Below are positions 18,869 to 26,330 of a DNA stretch of 64,000 nucleotides, piece after piece. Each line of letters opens with the position of its first letter. Within the stretch, counting starts at the first letter, position 1. The notes beneath the pieces are model-generated. The model ran no database searches. It saw only the letters and a program-made list of their open reading frames with translations, and was not told the origin of the DNA. Source of the stretch: an uncultured Duncaniella sp. (lineage in GTDB: Bacteria > Bacteroidota > Bacteroidia > Bacteroidales > Muribaculaceae); contig CAJUSW010000001.1 in the NCBI GenBank assembly GCA_910589485.1, forward strand, positions 402,970-466,969. The letters are read 5' to 3'. The translations under genes and the position numbers were made by a program.

Positions 18869-18942
18869 AGAAAAACTGTCAGGAAATATGCGTTAATTTG
18901 GAGAACTACTAATCCAAGCATATTTCCTAACAGTTTTTTTCT
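18869..18942 (+). terminator. Long inverted repeat / terminator between engB and the recombinase
   Basis: Arms 18869-18891 and 18918-18942 pair along about 22 bp with one mismatch and two extra bases in an A/T run. The 26-nt interval contains an inner TTGGA/TCCAA stem (18898-18902, 18913-18917). The right arm contains eight T. It looks like the engB terminator but ends only 8 bp before the recombinase ATG, so it would also hide that gene's ribosome-binding region. Confidence 0.65.
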
Positions 18943-18950
18943 ATGCACAG

Positions 18951-20204
18951 ATGGCATCAATAAAAGTAAAATTCCGCCGTTCATCGGCCAATTCCAATCC
19001 CAATGCCGAGGGCACCATTTACTATCAGGTCATCCATGACCGCAAGGTGAGGCAATTGCGCACCTCCTACCGCATCACAAATTCCGAGTGGGACGAAAGG
19101 CGTCACACTCTCTCATTCGCCGGTCGCACGTCGGCCGACCGCACCCGCGTCCTGCATGAAATAAAGCGCAAGATGCGCTCCGATATCGAACGGATCCACA
19201 AGATAGTGAAACGGCTCGACGACCTGGACTACCCATACTCATCGGATGATATCGTGGATAATTACAGGGAATACTGCCGTGAATATTCACTGTTCAATTT
19301 CATCGGATCAGTGTCGCGGAAACTGAACGACCGGGGCAAGACACGCACCTCGGGCACATACAACGCCACGCTCAACAGCTTCAAGCGGTTCCGCGGAGAT
19401 GTCGATATAATGCTCGACGATATCGATTCAGAAATCATCGAGGCCTACGAAGCATTCCTGATAGGGAGCGGGGTCACCTACAACACCTCGTCGTTCTACA
19501 TGCGCATACTCAGGGCCACCTACAACCGCGCCGTGGATTCGGAAGCGATCATCGACCGCCGGCCGTTCAGGCATGTGTACACGGGGATCGACCGCACCAT
19601 AAAAAGGGCGTTGCCGGTGGAAACAATACGCCGGCTCAAGGATCTCGACCTCTCGGGCAGGCCGAATCTCGATTATGCCCGCGACATGTTTATCCTCAGT
19701 TTCGCCCTGCGCGGAATGAGCTTCATCGATATGGCCTACCTGCGCAAAAGCGATCTCAGCAACGGGTATCTCACCTACACGCGCCGCAAGACAGGCCGAC
19801 GGCTCACGATACAATGGACCAAAGAGATGCAGGAGATCCTACAGAAGTATCCTGAAAATCCCACCCCATACCTGCTGCCCATACTCAACTCGCCCAAGTC
19901 GTGCACGGTCAACACCTACCGCACCATATCGGCACGCATCAACCGCAACCTCAAGCACATATCCCCCGAGCTGGGCATCACCATACCACTCACACTATAC
20001 GTGGCGCGCCACAGCTGGGCTTCAGCCGCAAGGAAGATCGGCGTCCCCATAAGCGTGATAAGTGAAGGGATGGGACACGAGAATGAGTCAACCACACGCA
20101 TATATCTGGCCTCGCTCGACACGTCGGCTATCGACAATGCCAACATGATGATACTCAAGTCGATCGGAGAGCGGTCCTGCACCCAATCGTGCAACGCCCG
20201 CTGA
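18951..20204 (+). CDS. Orphan tyrosine recombinase (site-specific integrase family)
   Basis: The 417-residue protein has an N-terminal arm-type beta domain (residues 1-60), a SAM-like core-binding domain (about 105-205) and a tyrosine-recombinase catalytic domain. Catalytic residues are visible: Arg254 (ALRGMSF), Lys280 (RRKTGRR), Arg353-His354 (YVARHSW), His376 (GMGHENE) and nucleophile Tyr385 (TTRIYLA). Bacteroidales carry many such enzymes, acting as conjugative-element integrases or as invertases of promoter segments. No excision factor, mobilisation gene or attachment-site duplication is visible here, so its substrate is unknown. The neighbours (engB, LRR gene, dnaB) are chromosomal. Confidence 0.92.
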   Translation: MASIKVKFRRSSANSNPNAEGTIYYQVIHDRKVRQLRTSYRITNSEWDERRHTLSFAGRTSADRTRVLHEIKRKMRSDIERIHKIVKRLDDLDYPYSSDDIVDNYREYCREYSLFNFIGSVSRKLNDRGKTRTSGTYNATLNSFKRFRGDVDIMLDDIDSEIIEAYEAFLIGSGVTYNTSSFYMRILRATYNRAVDSEAIIDRRPFRHVYTGIDRTIKRALPVETIRRLKDLDLSGRPNLDYARDMFILSFALRGMSFIDMAYLRKSDLSNGYLTYTRRKTGRRLTIQWTKEMQEILQKYPENPTPYLLPILNSPKSCTVNTYRTISARINRNLKHISPELGITIPLTLYVARHSWASAARKIGVPISVISEGMGHENESTTRIYLASLDTSAIDNANMMILKSIGERSCTQSCNAR

Positions 20205-20217
20205 CGGCACAGCATGC

Positions 20218-20264
20218 AAAAAGATCGCCGGAGTACCTATCAGTCAGGCACTCCGGCGATCAAT
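20218..20264. terminator. Bidirectional terminator between recombinase and LRR gene
   Basis: A 12-bp perfect stem (20223-20234 GATCGCCGGAGT with 20250-20261) is extended by two more pairs around a short loop. It is followed by AATCTTT rightward and by TTTTT leftward, so it can end both convergent transcripts; the leftward T-run is stronger. Confidence 0.8.
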
Positions 20265-20351
20265 CTTTATGCGTTTATCAGAATCGTTTCAATTTCTTTA
20301 GTATTACCTGGCGAGCTTAACGCTCATGTCAGAATCAGAGGAAACTGAGGA

Positions 20352-21395
20352 TTAGTAGTTCCACTGGCAAGCAACCATTCTCAGGCTGTTGCAAGCGATA
20401 GTACGGAAGTCAATGATCTGATTGTAGCGGCAGTTTACGTAAGTAAGAGCCTGGTCAAACGATACATCGAGCATGGTCAGCTGGTTGTTGTTGCAGAGCA
20501 GACGCTGGAGGAAAGTCTGGTTAGAAAGGGTGAGCTGAGTCAAGTCGTTGTAAGAGCAGTCTACATACTGGAGGTTGGGGCAACCCTCTACGCTGAGAGT
20601 GGTAAGGTCATTGTAGGAGCAAACGAGGTCGAGAAGAGCCTGGCAGTCGCGGAGTCCGAGAGTGACCATATTGTTGTCAGAGCAGATGAAAGTAGAGAGA
20701 GAAGGCAGACCGGAAACGATGAGGTTAGAGATCTCATTGTCGTCACAGTTGAGGTTCTGAAGGTTCTCTACACCTGCAAGGGTGAGGGTGTTCAGTTTGT
20801 TATAACCGCAGTAGAGGTTCTTAAGAGCGGTACAGCCTGAGATGTTGAGCGACTCAAGGTGGCAACCCTGGCAGTTAAGTGTCTGAAGGTTAGCCGAGTT
20901 AGCGAGGCTGAGTTCAACAAAGAGATTGTTGGATACGTTGAGGTTCTTAAGAAGGGGAACGTTCGAGAGAGAAAGGTCAGTAAGACGGTTCTTGTAGATC
21001 GAAACTTTCTGGAGGGCCTGGCAGCCGTCGAAGTTAACTTCGGAGAGCTTGTTACGCCCGGCATTGAGTTCGGTAAGAGCGGCGCAACCTGATACGTTGA
21101 GCGAGGTCAGATTGTTGCGGGATACGTCAATCTTGTTAAGAGCTTTGAAACCTGTGAGGTTGAGTGCGCCGGAGAGCTTCTTGTCCTTCCACTCGATCGC
21201 GGTAACGTGACCGGCCTCGACGGTTACGCCTTCGATTGAGGCGACTGAGTTAGGATTGGACACCTTGAGTTCCGTAGCATTGTTTCCCTCGTTGAGGAAA
21301 GCCTTAAGCTGCTTTGCCTCATTCTTGTCAAGATTCTGAGCAAATGCGGTCATACTTCCAAGCATAACTGCAAAAATTAATAACGCTTTTTTCAT
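20352..21395 (-). CDS. Secreted leucine-rich-repeat protein
   Basis: The 347-residue product has a signal peptide (residues 1-19, ending TAFAQ) and then about eleven leucine-rich repeats of 21 residues of the form LxxLNCxxNxLxxLxLxxC, with Asn and Cys ladders. The repeats run to the C-terminus without an obvious lipobox, anchor or sorting domain, so the protein is probably periplasmic or secreted. LRR proteins bind other proteins or glycans; in gut Bacteroidales some are host- or partner-binding, but nothing here fixes the ligand. A 9-bp hairpin (21405-21413 with 21437-21445) lies just upstream in the leader. Confidence 0.88.
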   Translation of the reverse strand: MKKALLIFAVMLGSMTAFAQNLDKNEAKQLKAFLNEGNNATELKVSNPNSVASIEGVTVEAGHVTAIEWKDKKLSGALNLTGFKALNKIDVSRNNLTSLNVSGCAALTELNAGRNKLSEVNFDGCQALQKVSIYKNRLTDLSLSNVPLLKNLNVSNNLFVELSLANSANLQTLNCQGCHLESLNISGCTALKNLYCGYNKLNTLTLAGVENLQNLNCDDNEISNLIVSGLPSLSTFICSDNNMVTLGLRDCQALLDLVCSYNDLTTLSVEGCPNLQYVDCSYNDLTQLTLSNQTFLQRLLCNNNQLTMLDVSFDQALTYVNCRYNQIIDFRTIACNSLRMVACQWNY

Positions 21396-21404
21396 AAAAC
21401 AATA

Positions 21405-21445
21405 GTTGTTGGTTGAGTTATTTTTACTAATCTAACACCAACAAC
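21405..21445 (-). promoter_or_regulatory. Leader hairpin upstream of the LRR gene
   Basis: GTTGTTGGT (21405-21413) and ACCAACAAC (21437-21445) are perfect 9-bp inverted repeats separated by 23 bp, ending 10 bp before the start codon. It could be an mRNA hairpin or an operator. No TAnnTTTG box was found nearby. Confidence 0.4.
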
Positions 21446-21576
21446 CGAAAAAAGGTTTTATGAACGTTGCAAAAAGTTTTTATATCATAAATCCTGACAC
21501 GTCACAATCCACGCAGTGTCAATTATTTAACACACGTTTTATAAATCCGTTAATTCCCGGTGGGGGTCACGGGCGG

Positions 21577-23142
21577 TCAGAACGGGGCCACATCGTCGGA
21601 GGCCGTGGCCATTATATCGGCCGATCCACCGCCAAATGCCTGTGTCCCCGGGTCGAGCGCGGCAGGCAATGCCTCGCCGGGCGCATTGAGGCGCGATTCG
21701 CGCTGTCCGCTTCCCACCGACACCTCGGCATCCCAGTTCTCGAAACGGGCATACTTGGATGTAAACCTCATCTTCACGTCGTCCACTCGACCCGAACGGT
21801 GCTTGGCCACGATAAACTCGGCCAGACCGCGTATGTCATTGCCGGCGCCGTCAAATCCCGAGCGGAGATAGTACTCCGGTCGATGGATGAAGCACACAAT
21901 GTCGGCATCCTGCTCGATGGCACCCGATTCACGGAGGTCGCTCAACTGGGGTCGCTTTCCATCCTTCGAGTCAGCGCCACGCGACTCCACCGAACGGTTG
22001 AGCTGCGACAGGGCCACGATGGGGATGTTGAGTTCCTTGGCCAGTTGCTTGAGCGATCGCGAGATCATGGACACCTCCTGCTCGCGCGAACCGAATTTCA
22101 TGCCCGAGGCGTTCATGAGCTGGAGGTAGTCGATGATGATGAACGACACGTTGTGTTCCCTCACCAATCGGCGCGCCTTGGTGCGCAACTCGAATATCGA
22201 CAGCGACGCAGTGTCATCTATATATAGAGGTGCGCTGTAGAGGTTCTTCACGCGCGACATCAACTGGTCCCACTCCATCTGTGTGAGCTGACCGCTCTTG
22301 ATCTTCTCACCCTCGATCTCGCAGGCATTCTGGATGAGACGGTTCACGAGCTGCAGGTTGGACATCTCAAGCGAGAATATGGCCACCGGTATGTTATAGT
22401 TTACGGCCATGTTCTTGGCCATCGACAGCACAAACGCCGTCTTACCCATCGCAGGACGGGCGGCGATGATGATAAGGTCGCTCCTCTGCCATCCCGAGGT
22501 GAGCTTGTCCAGCTCATGGAATCCCGATTCAAGGCCCGAGAGACCCGAGGCCCTGTTGGCCGAGATCTGGATCTGCTCGATAGCCGAGTTGATCACGGGG
22601 TCGATCTGGGTCACATCCTTCTTCACATTGCGCTGGGAGATCTCGAAAAGCTTACCCTCGGCTTCCTGGAGAAGATCGTCCACGTCGTAGCTCTCGTCAA
22701 AAGCCTGGGCCTCGATCTGCGATGCAAACCGTATCAGCTCGCGGGCCAGATATTTCTGTGCCACGATGCGGGCGTGGAACTCCACGTGGGCACCCGAAGC
22801 CACCCTCGATGTCAGCTCCGAGATGCGCAACGCACCGCCTGCTCCCTCCAGGTCACCGTTGAGGCGCAGACGCTCGGTCACGGTGAGCATATCTATGCTC
22901 TGCTGGGCGGCACCGAGGCTCTGGATAGCCGCATAGATCTTCTGATTGCCCGGATCGTAGAACGATTCGGGTTTCAGGATATCACACACCACGGTATAGG
23001 CATCCTTCTCGAGCATCAAGGCGCCGAGCACAGCCTCCTCCAGGTCATTATCCCTGGGTGGCATGCGTCCGCCGTGGTCGAATTTCGATACATGCTCGGG
23101 CTTCCCGCCCCTTCTGTTATTATATGTAGTGTCCTGTGGCAT
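21577..23142 (-). CDS. dnaB: Replicative DNA helicase DnaB
   Basis: The 521-residue helicase unwinds DNA ahead of the replisome. It shows the N-terminal DnaB domain (EEAVLGALM onward), a linker, and a RecA-like ATPase domain: GLSGLESGFHELDKLTSGWQ shortly before Walker A ARPAMGKTAF (about 228-237), Walker B IIDYLQLM and SQLNRSVE(S)R. ATG at 23142 is chosen: the frame extends to a TTG at 23169, but that codon overlaps the -7 box (23167-23174). The C-terminal tail beyond about residue 470 is low-complexity and variable, as in other Bacteroidetes DnaBs. Confidence 0.96.
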   Translation of the reverse strand: MPQDTTYNNRRGGKPEHVSKFDHGGRMPPRDNDLEEAVLGALMLEKDAYTVVCDILKPESFYDPGNQKIYAAIQSLGAAQQSIDMLTVTERLRLNGDLEGAGGALRISELTSRVASGAHVEFHARIVAQKYLARELIRFASQIEAQAFDESYDVDDLLQEAEGKLFEISQRNVKKDVTQIDPVINSAIEQIQISANRASGLSGLESGFHELDKLTSGWQRSDLIIIAARPAMGKTAFVLSMAKNMAVNYNIPVAIFSLEMSNLQLVNRLIQNACEIEGEKIKSGQLTQMEWDQLMSRVKNLYSAPLYIDDTASLSIFELRTKARRLVREHNVSFIIIDYLQLMNASGMKFGSREQEVSMISRSLKQLAKELNIPIVALSQLNRSVESRGADSKDGKRPQLSDLRESGAIEQDADIVCFIHRPEYYLRSGFDGAGNDIRGLAEFIVAKHRSGRVDDVKMRFTSKYARFENWDAEVSVGSGQRESRLNAPGEALPAALDPGTQAFGGGSADIMATASDDVAPF

Positions 23143-23166
23143 CGGTGATATCAGTTTTATATGATA

Positions 23167-23205
23167 CAAAATTACGCAAAATCATGGGATTTTTATGTAC
23201 TTTTG
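23167..23205. promoter_or_regulatory. Divergent -7 elements for dnaB and ispE
   Basis: Leftward TAATTTTG (23167-23174 on the + coordinates) lies 25 bp before dnaB. Rightward TACTTTTG (23198-23205) lies 207 bp before ispE. Neither has an exact TTTG at the -33 position. The rightward box is only 7 bp from the left end of the MITE-like element. Confidence 0.5.
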
Positions 23206-23212
23206 CATCATA

Positions 23213-23398
23213 TAAGTAAGTCGTAAAAATTAATGCACATATAAATCGCAGTTATTTTTGTGGTATTTTGGCTGCGGAATGAAGGAGCATAGCGAGCTAT
23301 GCGACTGAATGACAAAGCCAAAATAGCCAAAAAGAACAAGATTTATTGGGCAAGCTCTTTAGGACTTACATATAGCGGTTCTTTTTACGACTTACTTA
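23213..23398. mobile_element. MITE-like element with 17-bp terminal inverted repeats
   Basis: Perfect 17-bp inverted repeats (TAAGTAAGTCGTAAAAA at 23213-23229; its complement at 23382-23398) bound a 186-bp non-coding segment. Inside are a second inverted pair TTTTGGCT (23266-23273) / AGCCAAAA (23316-23323) and a central palindrome GCATAGC-GA-GCTATGC (23287-23302). Nested symmetry, lack of an ORF and precise termini are typical of a miniature inverted-repeat element moved by a transposase in trans. No clear target-site duplication is seen. It occupies the presumed ispE leader and would fold into a large hairpin if transcribed. Confidence 0.65.
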
Positions 23399-23411
23399 AG
23401 ATAATTTTCCG

Positions 23412-24233
23412 ATGATACTGTTCCCCAACGCCAAGATAAATCTTGGGCTTGACATACTGCGCAAGCGCGCCGACGGCTACCACGATATCGAGACAGTGAT
23501 GGTGCCGGTGCCGTGGCGCGATGTATTAGAGATAGTGCCGGCCCGTGGCGAGGAGACAACTCTCACCGTCACCGGACGGAAGGTGGATTGCCCGCCCGAG
23601 AAGAATCTGGTGATGAAGGCCTACAGGGCCTTATGTGAGGAGGTGACGCTCCCGTCCGTCGATATATATCTGCGCAAGATCATCCCCGACGGAGCCGGAT
23701 TGGGGGGTGGATCGGCCGATGCTTCATTCACCCTTATGGGACTCAACGAACTGTTCAGCCTCGGGTTCACCAAGGCCGAGTTGGCCCGCATAGCATCCTC
23801 GCTGGGAGCCGACTGCCCTTTCTTTATATATAACACCCCCATGCTGTGTACCGGCACCGGCACCGACATGAGTCCGGTGGAAGTGGATCTGTCGGATCTC
23901 GACCTTCTTATAGTGAAGCCTCAGGTGAACGTGCCCACAGCCGTGGCCTACTCCCGCACATCACCGGCTATTCCCGAAGTAACGGTGAGCCAACTGCTCG
24001 CATCGCCGAGGGATTCGTGGCAAGGACGGCTTAAGAATGATTTCGAACCCTCGGTGTTCCTCTCCTACCCCGACATAGCCTCCGTAAAGGAACGCATCAT
24101 GTCGCTCGAGCCGGTGTATGCCTCCATGTCAGGATCGGGCGCATCGGTCTACGGACTGTTCGGGCGTGACATTTTGTCACCCTCGGTCCCCGCCCTGTTC
24201 CCCGGATGTGACACGTTGATCGCAAGCCTGTGA
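23412..24233 (+). CDS. ispE: 4-diphosphocytidyl-2-C-methyl-D-erythritol kinase
   Basis: The 273-residue GHMP kinase phosphorylates CDP-methylerythritol in the non-mevalonate isoprenoid pathway. Motifs seen: FPNAKINLGL at the N-terminus (catalytic Lys), the ATP loop GAGLGGGSADAS at about 94-105, catalytic Asp in LGADCPFF, and the C-terminal glycine motif MSGSGASVYG. The start lies 13 bp after the right end of the MITE-like element. Confidence 0.95.
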   Translation: MILFPNAKINLGLDILRKRADGYHDIETVMVPVPWRDVLEIVPARGEETTLTVTGRKVDCPPEKNLVMKAYRALCEEVTLPSVDIYLRKIIPDGAGLGGGSADASFTLMGLNELFSLGFTKAELARIASSLGADCPFFIYNTPMLCTGTGTDMSPVEVDLSDLDLLIVKPQVNVPTAVAYSRTSPAIPEVTVSQLLASPRDSWQGRLKNDFEPSVFLSYPDIASVKERIMSLEPVYASMSGSGASVYGLFGRDILSPSVPALFPGCDTLIASL

Positions 24234-24308
24234 CAATCAATATTTTCATTTGATATATTGAACGTTATACCCCTTTCATTGTTCTATATTTTAGAGAACC
24301 GGACTGAA

Positions 24309-24333
24309 GCCTGGTGCCCGCGTGGCGTCAGGC
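24309..24333. other. Hairpin upstream of the grpE promoter
   Basis: GCCTGGTGCC (24309-24318) and GGCGTCAGGC (24324-24333) pair except for two GT/GT positions, leaving a 5-nt loop. It ends 8 bp before the -24/-12 promoter. It lacks a T-run, so it may be a protein site rather than a terminator. Confidence 0.3.
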
Positions 24334-24340
24334 CGGAGTT

Positions 24341-24355
24341 TGGCAACATTTTTGC
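24341..24355 (+). promoter_or_regulatory. Sigma-54 (-24/-12) type promoter upstream of grpE
   Basis: TGGCAA (24341-24346), five bases, then TTGC (24352-24355) fits the RpoN consensus TGGCAC-N5-TTGC with one mismatch; GG and GC are exactly 10 bp apart. Transcription would start near 24367, about 20 nt before the grpE ATG. No TAnnTTTG box is found in the same interval. Confidence 0.5.
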
Positions 24356-24387
24356 ATATACAACTATATTATATAAGATATACTATC

Positions 24388-25017
24388 ATGGCCAAAGATT
24401 CACATAATAAGGATAAAGCACCGCAGACCGAGGAAAAGCTGCACCGCGAGAATCCCGATACCGAGACATTGGATGACGTTCAGGAAGCCTCCGACGAAGT
24501 AAACTCCCAGCTTGACGAAGCCAACGATATGCTCAATAAGGAGCTCAATGACATCGACGCCCTCAACAAGCAGCTGCTCGACGCACAGGCTCAGGTAGAG
24601 AAGGAGAAGAAAGAGTATCTTTTCCTCATGGCCGAGTTTGACAACTTCCGCAAACGCACCCTCAAGGAGAAAAGCGAGCTCATCAAGAACGCCGCCGAAA
24701 GTGTACTCAAGGGTCTCCTCCCCATCGTCGACGACTTCGAGCGCGGACTTGAGGCAAGTGCCAAGACCGAGGATCCGGCCGAGGTGCGCAAGGGCATGGA
24801 GCTTATATACCAGAAACTGGTGAAGTATCTGGAGCAGAATGGCGTGAAGGCCATCGAATCGACAGGCAAGGCTTTCGATGCCGAGCTTCACGAGGCTATC
24901 GCGATGGTAACCGTGCCTGACGAATCTCAGAAAAACATTGTAATCGACACCCCCACCAAGGGATACACTCTTAATGGCAAAGTGCTCCGTCACGCCAAAG
25001 TAGTGGTAGGACAATAA
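24388..25017 (+). CDS. grpE: Nucleotide exchange factor GrpE
   Basis: The 209-residue protein is the ADP-release factor for DnaK. A charged N-terminal region and long coiled-coil helix (about residues 35-95, with KKEYLFLMAEFDNFRKRT, the family signature) lead into a four-helix segment and the C-terminal beta-wing (LNGKVLRHAKVVVG). ATG at 24388 is chosen because the longer frame would start before the predicted transcription start. It is 11 bp upstream of dnaJ in an apparent two-gene operon; dnaK is not in the window. Confidence 0.95.
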   Translation: MAKDSHNKDKAPQTEEKLHRENPDTETLDDVQEASDEVNSQLDEANDMLNKELNDIDALNKQLLDAQAQVEKEKKEYLFLMAEFDNFRKRTLKEKSELIKNAAESVLKGLLPIVDDFERGLEASAKTEDPAEVRKGMELIYQKLVKYLEQNGVKAIESTGKAFDAELHEAIAMVTVPDESQKNIVIDTPTKGYTLNGKVLRHAKVVVGQ

Positions 25018-25028
25018 TTTTCAACCCC

Positions 25029-26189
25029 ATGGCAAACAAACGAGACTATTATGAAGTGCTTGGAGTCGACAGGAATGCCGACGAAAAAGCCATAAAGAGC
25101 GCTTACCGAAAAAAGGCTATCCAATATCACCCTGACAAGAATCCGGGCGATAAGGAGGCTGAAGAGAAATTCAAGGAGGCCGCCGAGGCCTACGACGTGC
25201 TTTCCAATCCTGAGAAGCGCGCCAAATATGACCAGTTTGGCCACGATATGGGCCCGCAGGGATTCCCCGGTGGCGGTGGATTCCATGCCGGAGGATTCTC
25301 CATGGAGGATATTTTCTCCCAGTTCGGAGATATCTTCGGTGGCGCATTCGGCAACATGGGCGGTTTCGAGTCGGCCGGTGGCCGTACACGTCGCCGCCAG
25401 CGTCGAGGCACCGACCTGCGTATAAAGATCAAGATGACATTGGCCGAAATAGCCACCGGTGTCACCAAGACCCTCAAGATCCCCACACTTGTCCCCGACC
25501 CCGCGTGCCACGGCACCGGTGCCAAGGACGGCACAGCGTTCCACACCTGCCCCACTTGTAACGGCTCGGGTACAGTGATACGCCAACAGCAGACAATGTT
25601 TGGCATATCACAATCGGCTGTGGAGTGTCCGCAGTGTCACGGCGAAGGCAAGATCATCCAGGAAAAATGCACCCATTGCCACGGCGAGGGTGTGATACGC
25701 AAGGAGGAGACAGTATCGTTCTCCATCCCCGCCGGTGTACAGGACGGCCAGACCCTCACCCTGCGTGGTAAAGGCAACGCCGCACCTCACGGCGGAGCCA
25801 ACGGTGACCTACTCATCGTGATCGAGGAGGTAAAACATCCCGAACTGATACGCGACGGCAACGATATCGTCTACAACCTGATGCTCGATCTCCCCACCGC
25901 CACACTCGGCGGATCGGTGGAGGTGCCCACCATCAACGGCCGTGCCCGCATGAAGATCCCCGCAGGCACCCAGCCCGGCAAGGTGTTGCGCCTGCGTGGC
26001 AAGGGTCTCCCCTCGCCCGACGGTTACGGCACCGGCGACGAGCTTGTAAACGTGATGGTGTACATCCCCGAAAACCTCGGTTCACAGGAACAGGCGGCCA
26101 TCGAGTCGTTGCGAGGTAAACCCGGCGTGACACCCGACGAGTCGACCAAGAACAGAATCTTCTCCAAGCTACGCCACATATTTGAATAA
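25029..26189 (+). CDS. dnaJ: Chaperone protein DnaJ
   Basis: The 386-residue type I DnaJ stimulates DnaK ATPase. It has the J domain (residues 1-70, HPD at YHPDKNP), a Gly/Phe-rich linker, a zinc-finger region and two substrate-binding beta domains. Of the four CxxCxGxG repeats, numbers 2-4 are intact (CPTCNGSG, CPQCHGEG, CTHCHGEG), but the first reads DPACHGTG, with Asp in place of the first Cys. Zinc centre I, built from repeats 1 and 4, would therefore have three Cys. Cotranscribed with grpE. Confidence 0.96.
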   Translation: MANKRDYYEVLGVDRNADEKAIKSAYRKKAIQYHPDKNPGDKEAEEKFKEAAEAYDVLSNPEKRAKYDQFGHDMGPQGFPGGGGFHAGGFSMEDIFSQFGDIFGGAFGNMGGFESAGGRTRRRQRRGTDLRIKIKMTLAEIATGVTKTLKIPTLVPDPACHGTGAKDGTAFHTCPTCNGSGTVIRQQQTMFGISQSAVECPQCHGEGKIIQEKCTHCHGEGVIRKEETVSFSIPAGVQDGQTLTLRGKGNAAPHGGANGDLLIVIEEVKHPELIRDGNDIVYNLMLDLPTATLGGSVEVPTINGRARMKIPAGTQPGKVLRLRGKGLPSPDGYGTGDELVNVMVYIPENLGSQEQAAIESLRGKPGVTPDESTKNRIFSKLRHIFE

Positions 26190-26217
26190 GACTCTTTTTT
26201 GAATAAGACCCTTTTTA
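26184..26217 (+). repeat. 17-bp tandem duplication spanning the dnaJ stop
   Basis: Two adjacent 17-bp units (26184-26200, 26201-26217), each starting GAATAAGAC and ending in a T-run, differ at two positions. The first contains the last sense codon and stop of dnaJ, so the end of the gene was locally duplicated. Confidence 0.6.
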
Positions 26218-26223
26218 TATCAT

Positions 26224-26300
26224 AAAGGACAAAGGTCCTCGGTAGAAACAAAAGTTTTTAGTAATTTTGACTTTTGATTTACCGAGGACCTTTGTCCTTT
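26224..26300. repeat. 21-bp inverted repeat flanking a -7 promoter box
   Basis: Perfect 21-bp arms (26224-26244 and 26280-26300) enclose 35 bp that contain TAATTTTG (26262-26269), a -7 box for the U32 gene. Each arm itself holds a small palindrome (GGAC-AAAG-GTCC; GGAC-CTTT-GTCC). It may be the dnaJ terminator, since the right arm is followed by TTC after a T-run, or a pair of operators around the promoter. Confidence 0.6.
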
Positions 26301-26330
26301 TCAGCCCGATAAACCATAATCAGCTACCCC

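Noticed and set aside
18869..18942. Invertible promoter flanked by inverted repeats next to the recombinase
   Set aside because: Only 26 bp separate the arms, far too short for the usual inverted segments, no TAnnTTTG box lies between them, and a T-run in the right arm makes a terminator the simpler reading.
23143..23169. Nine-residue N-terminal extension of DnaB from TTG 23169
   Set aside because: The TTG lies inside the -7 box, so it cannot be in the main transcript.
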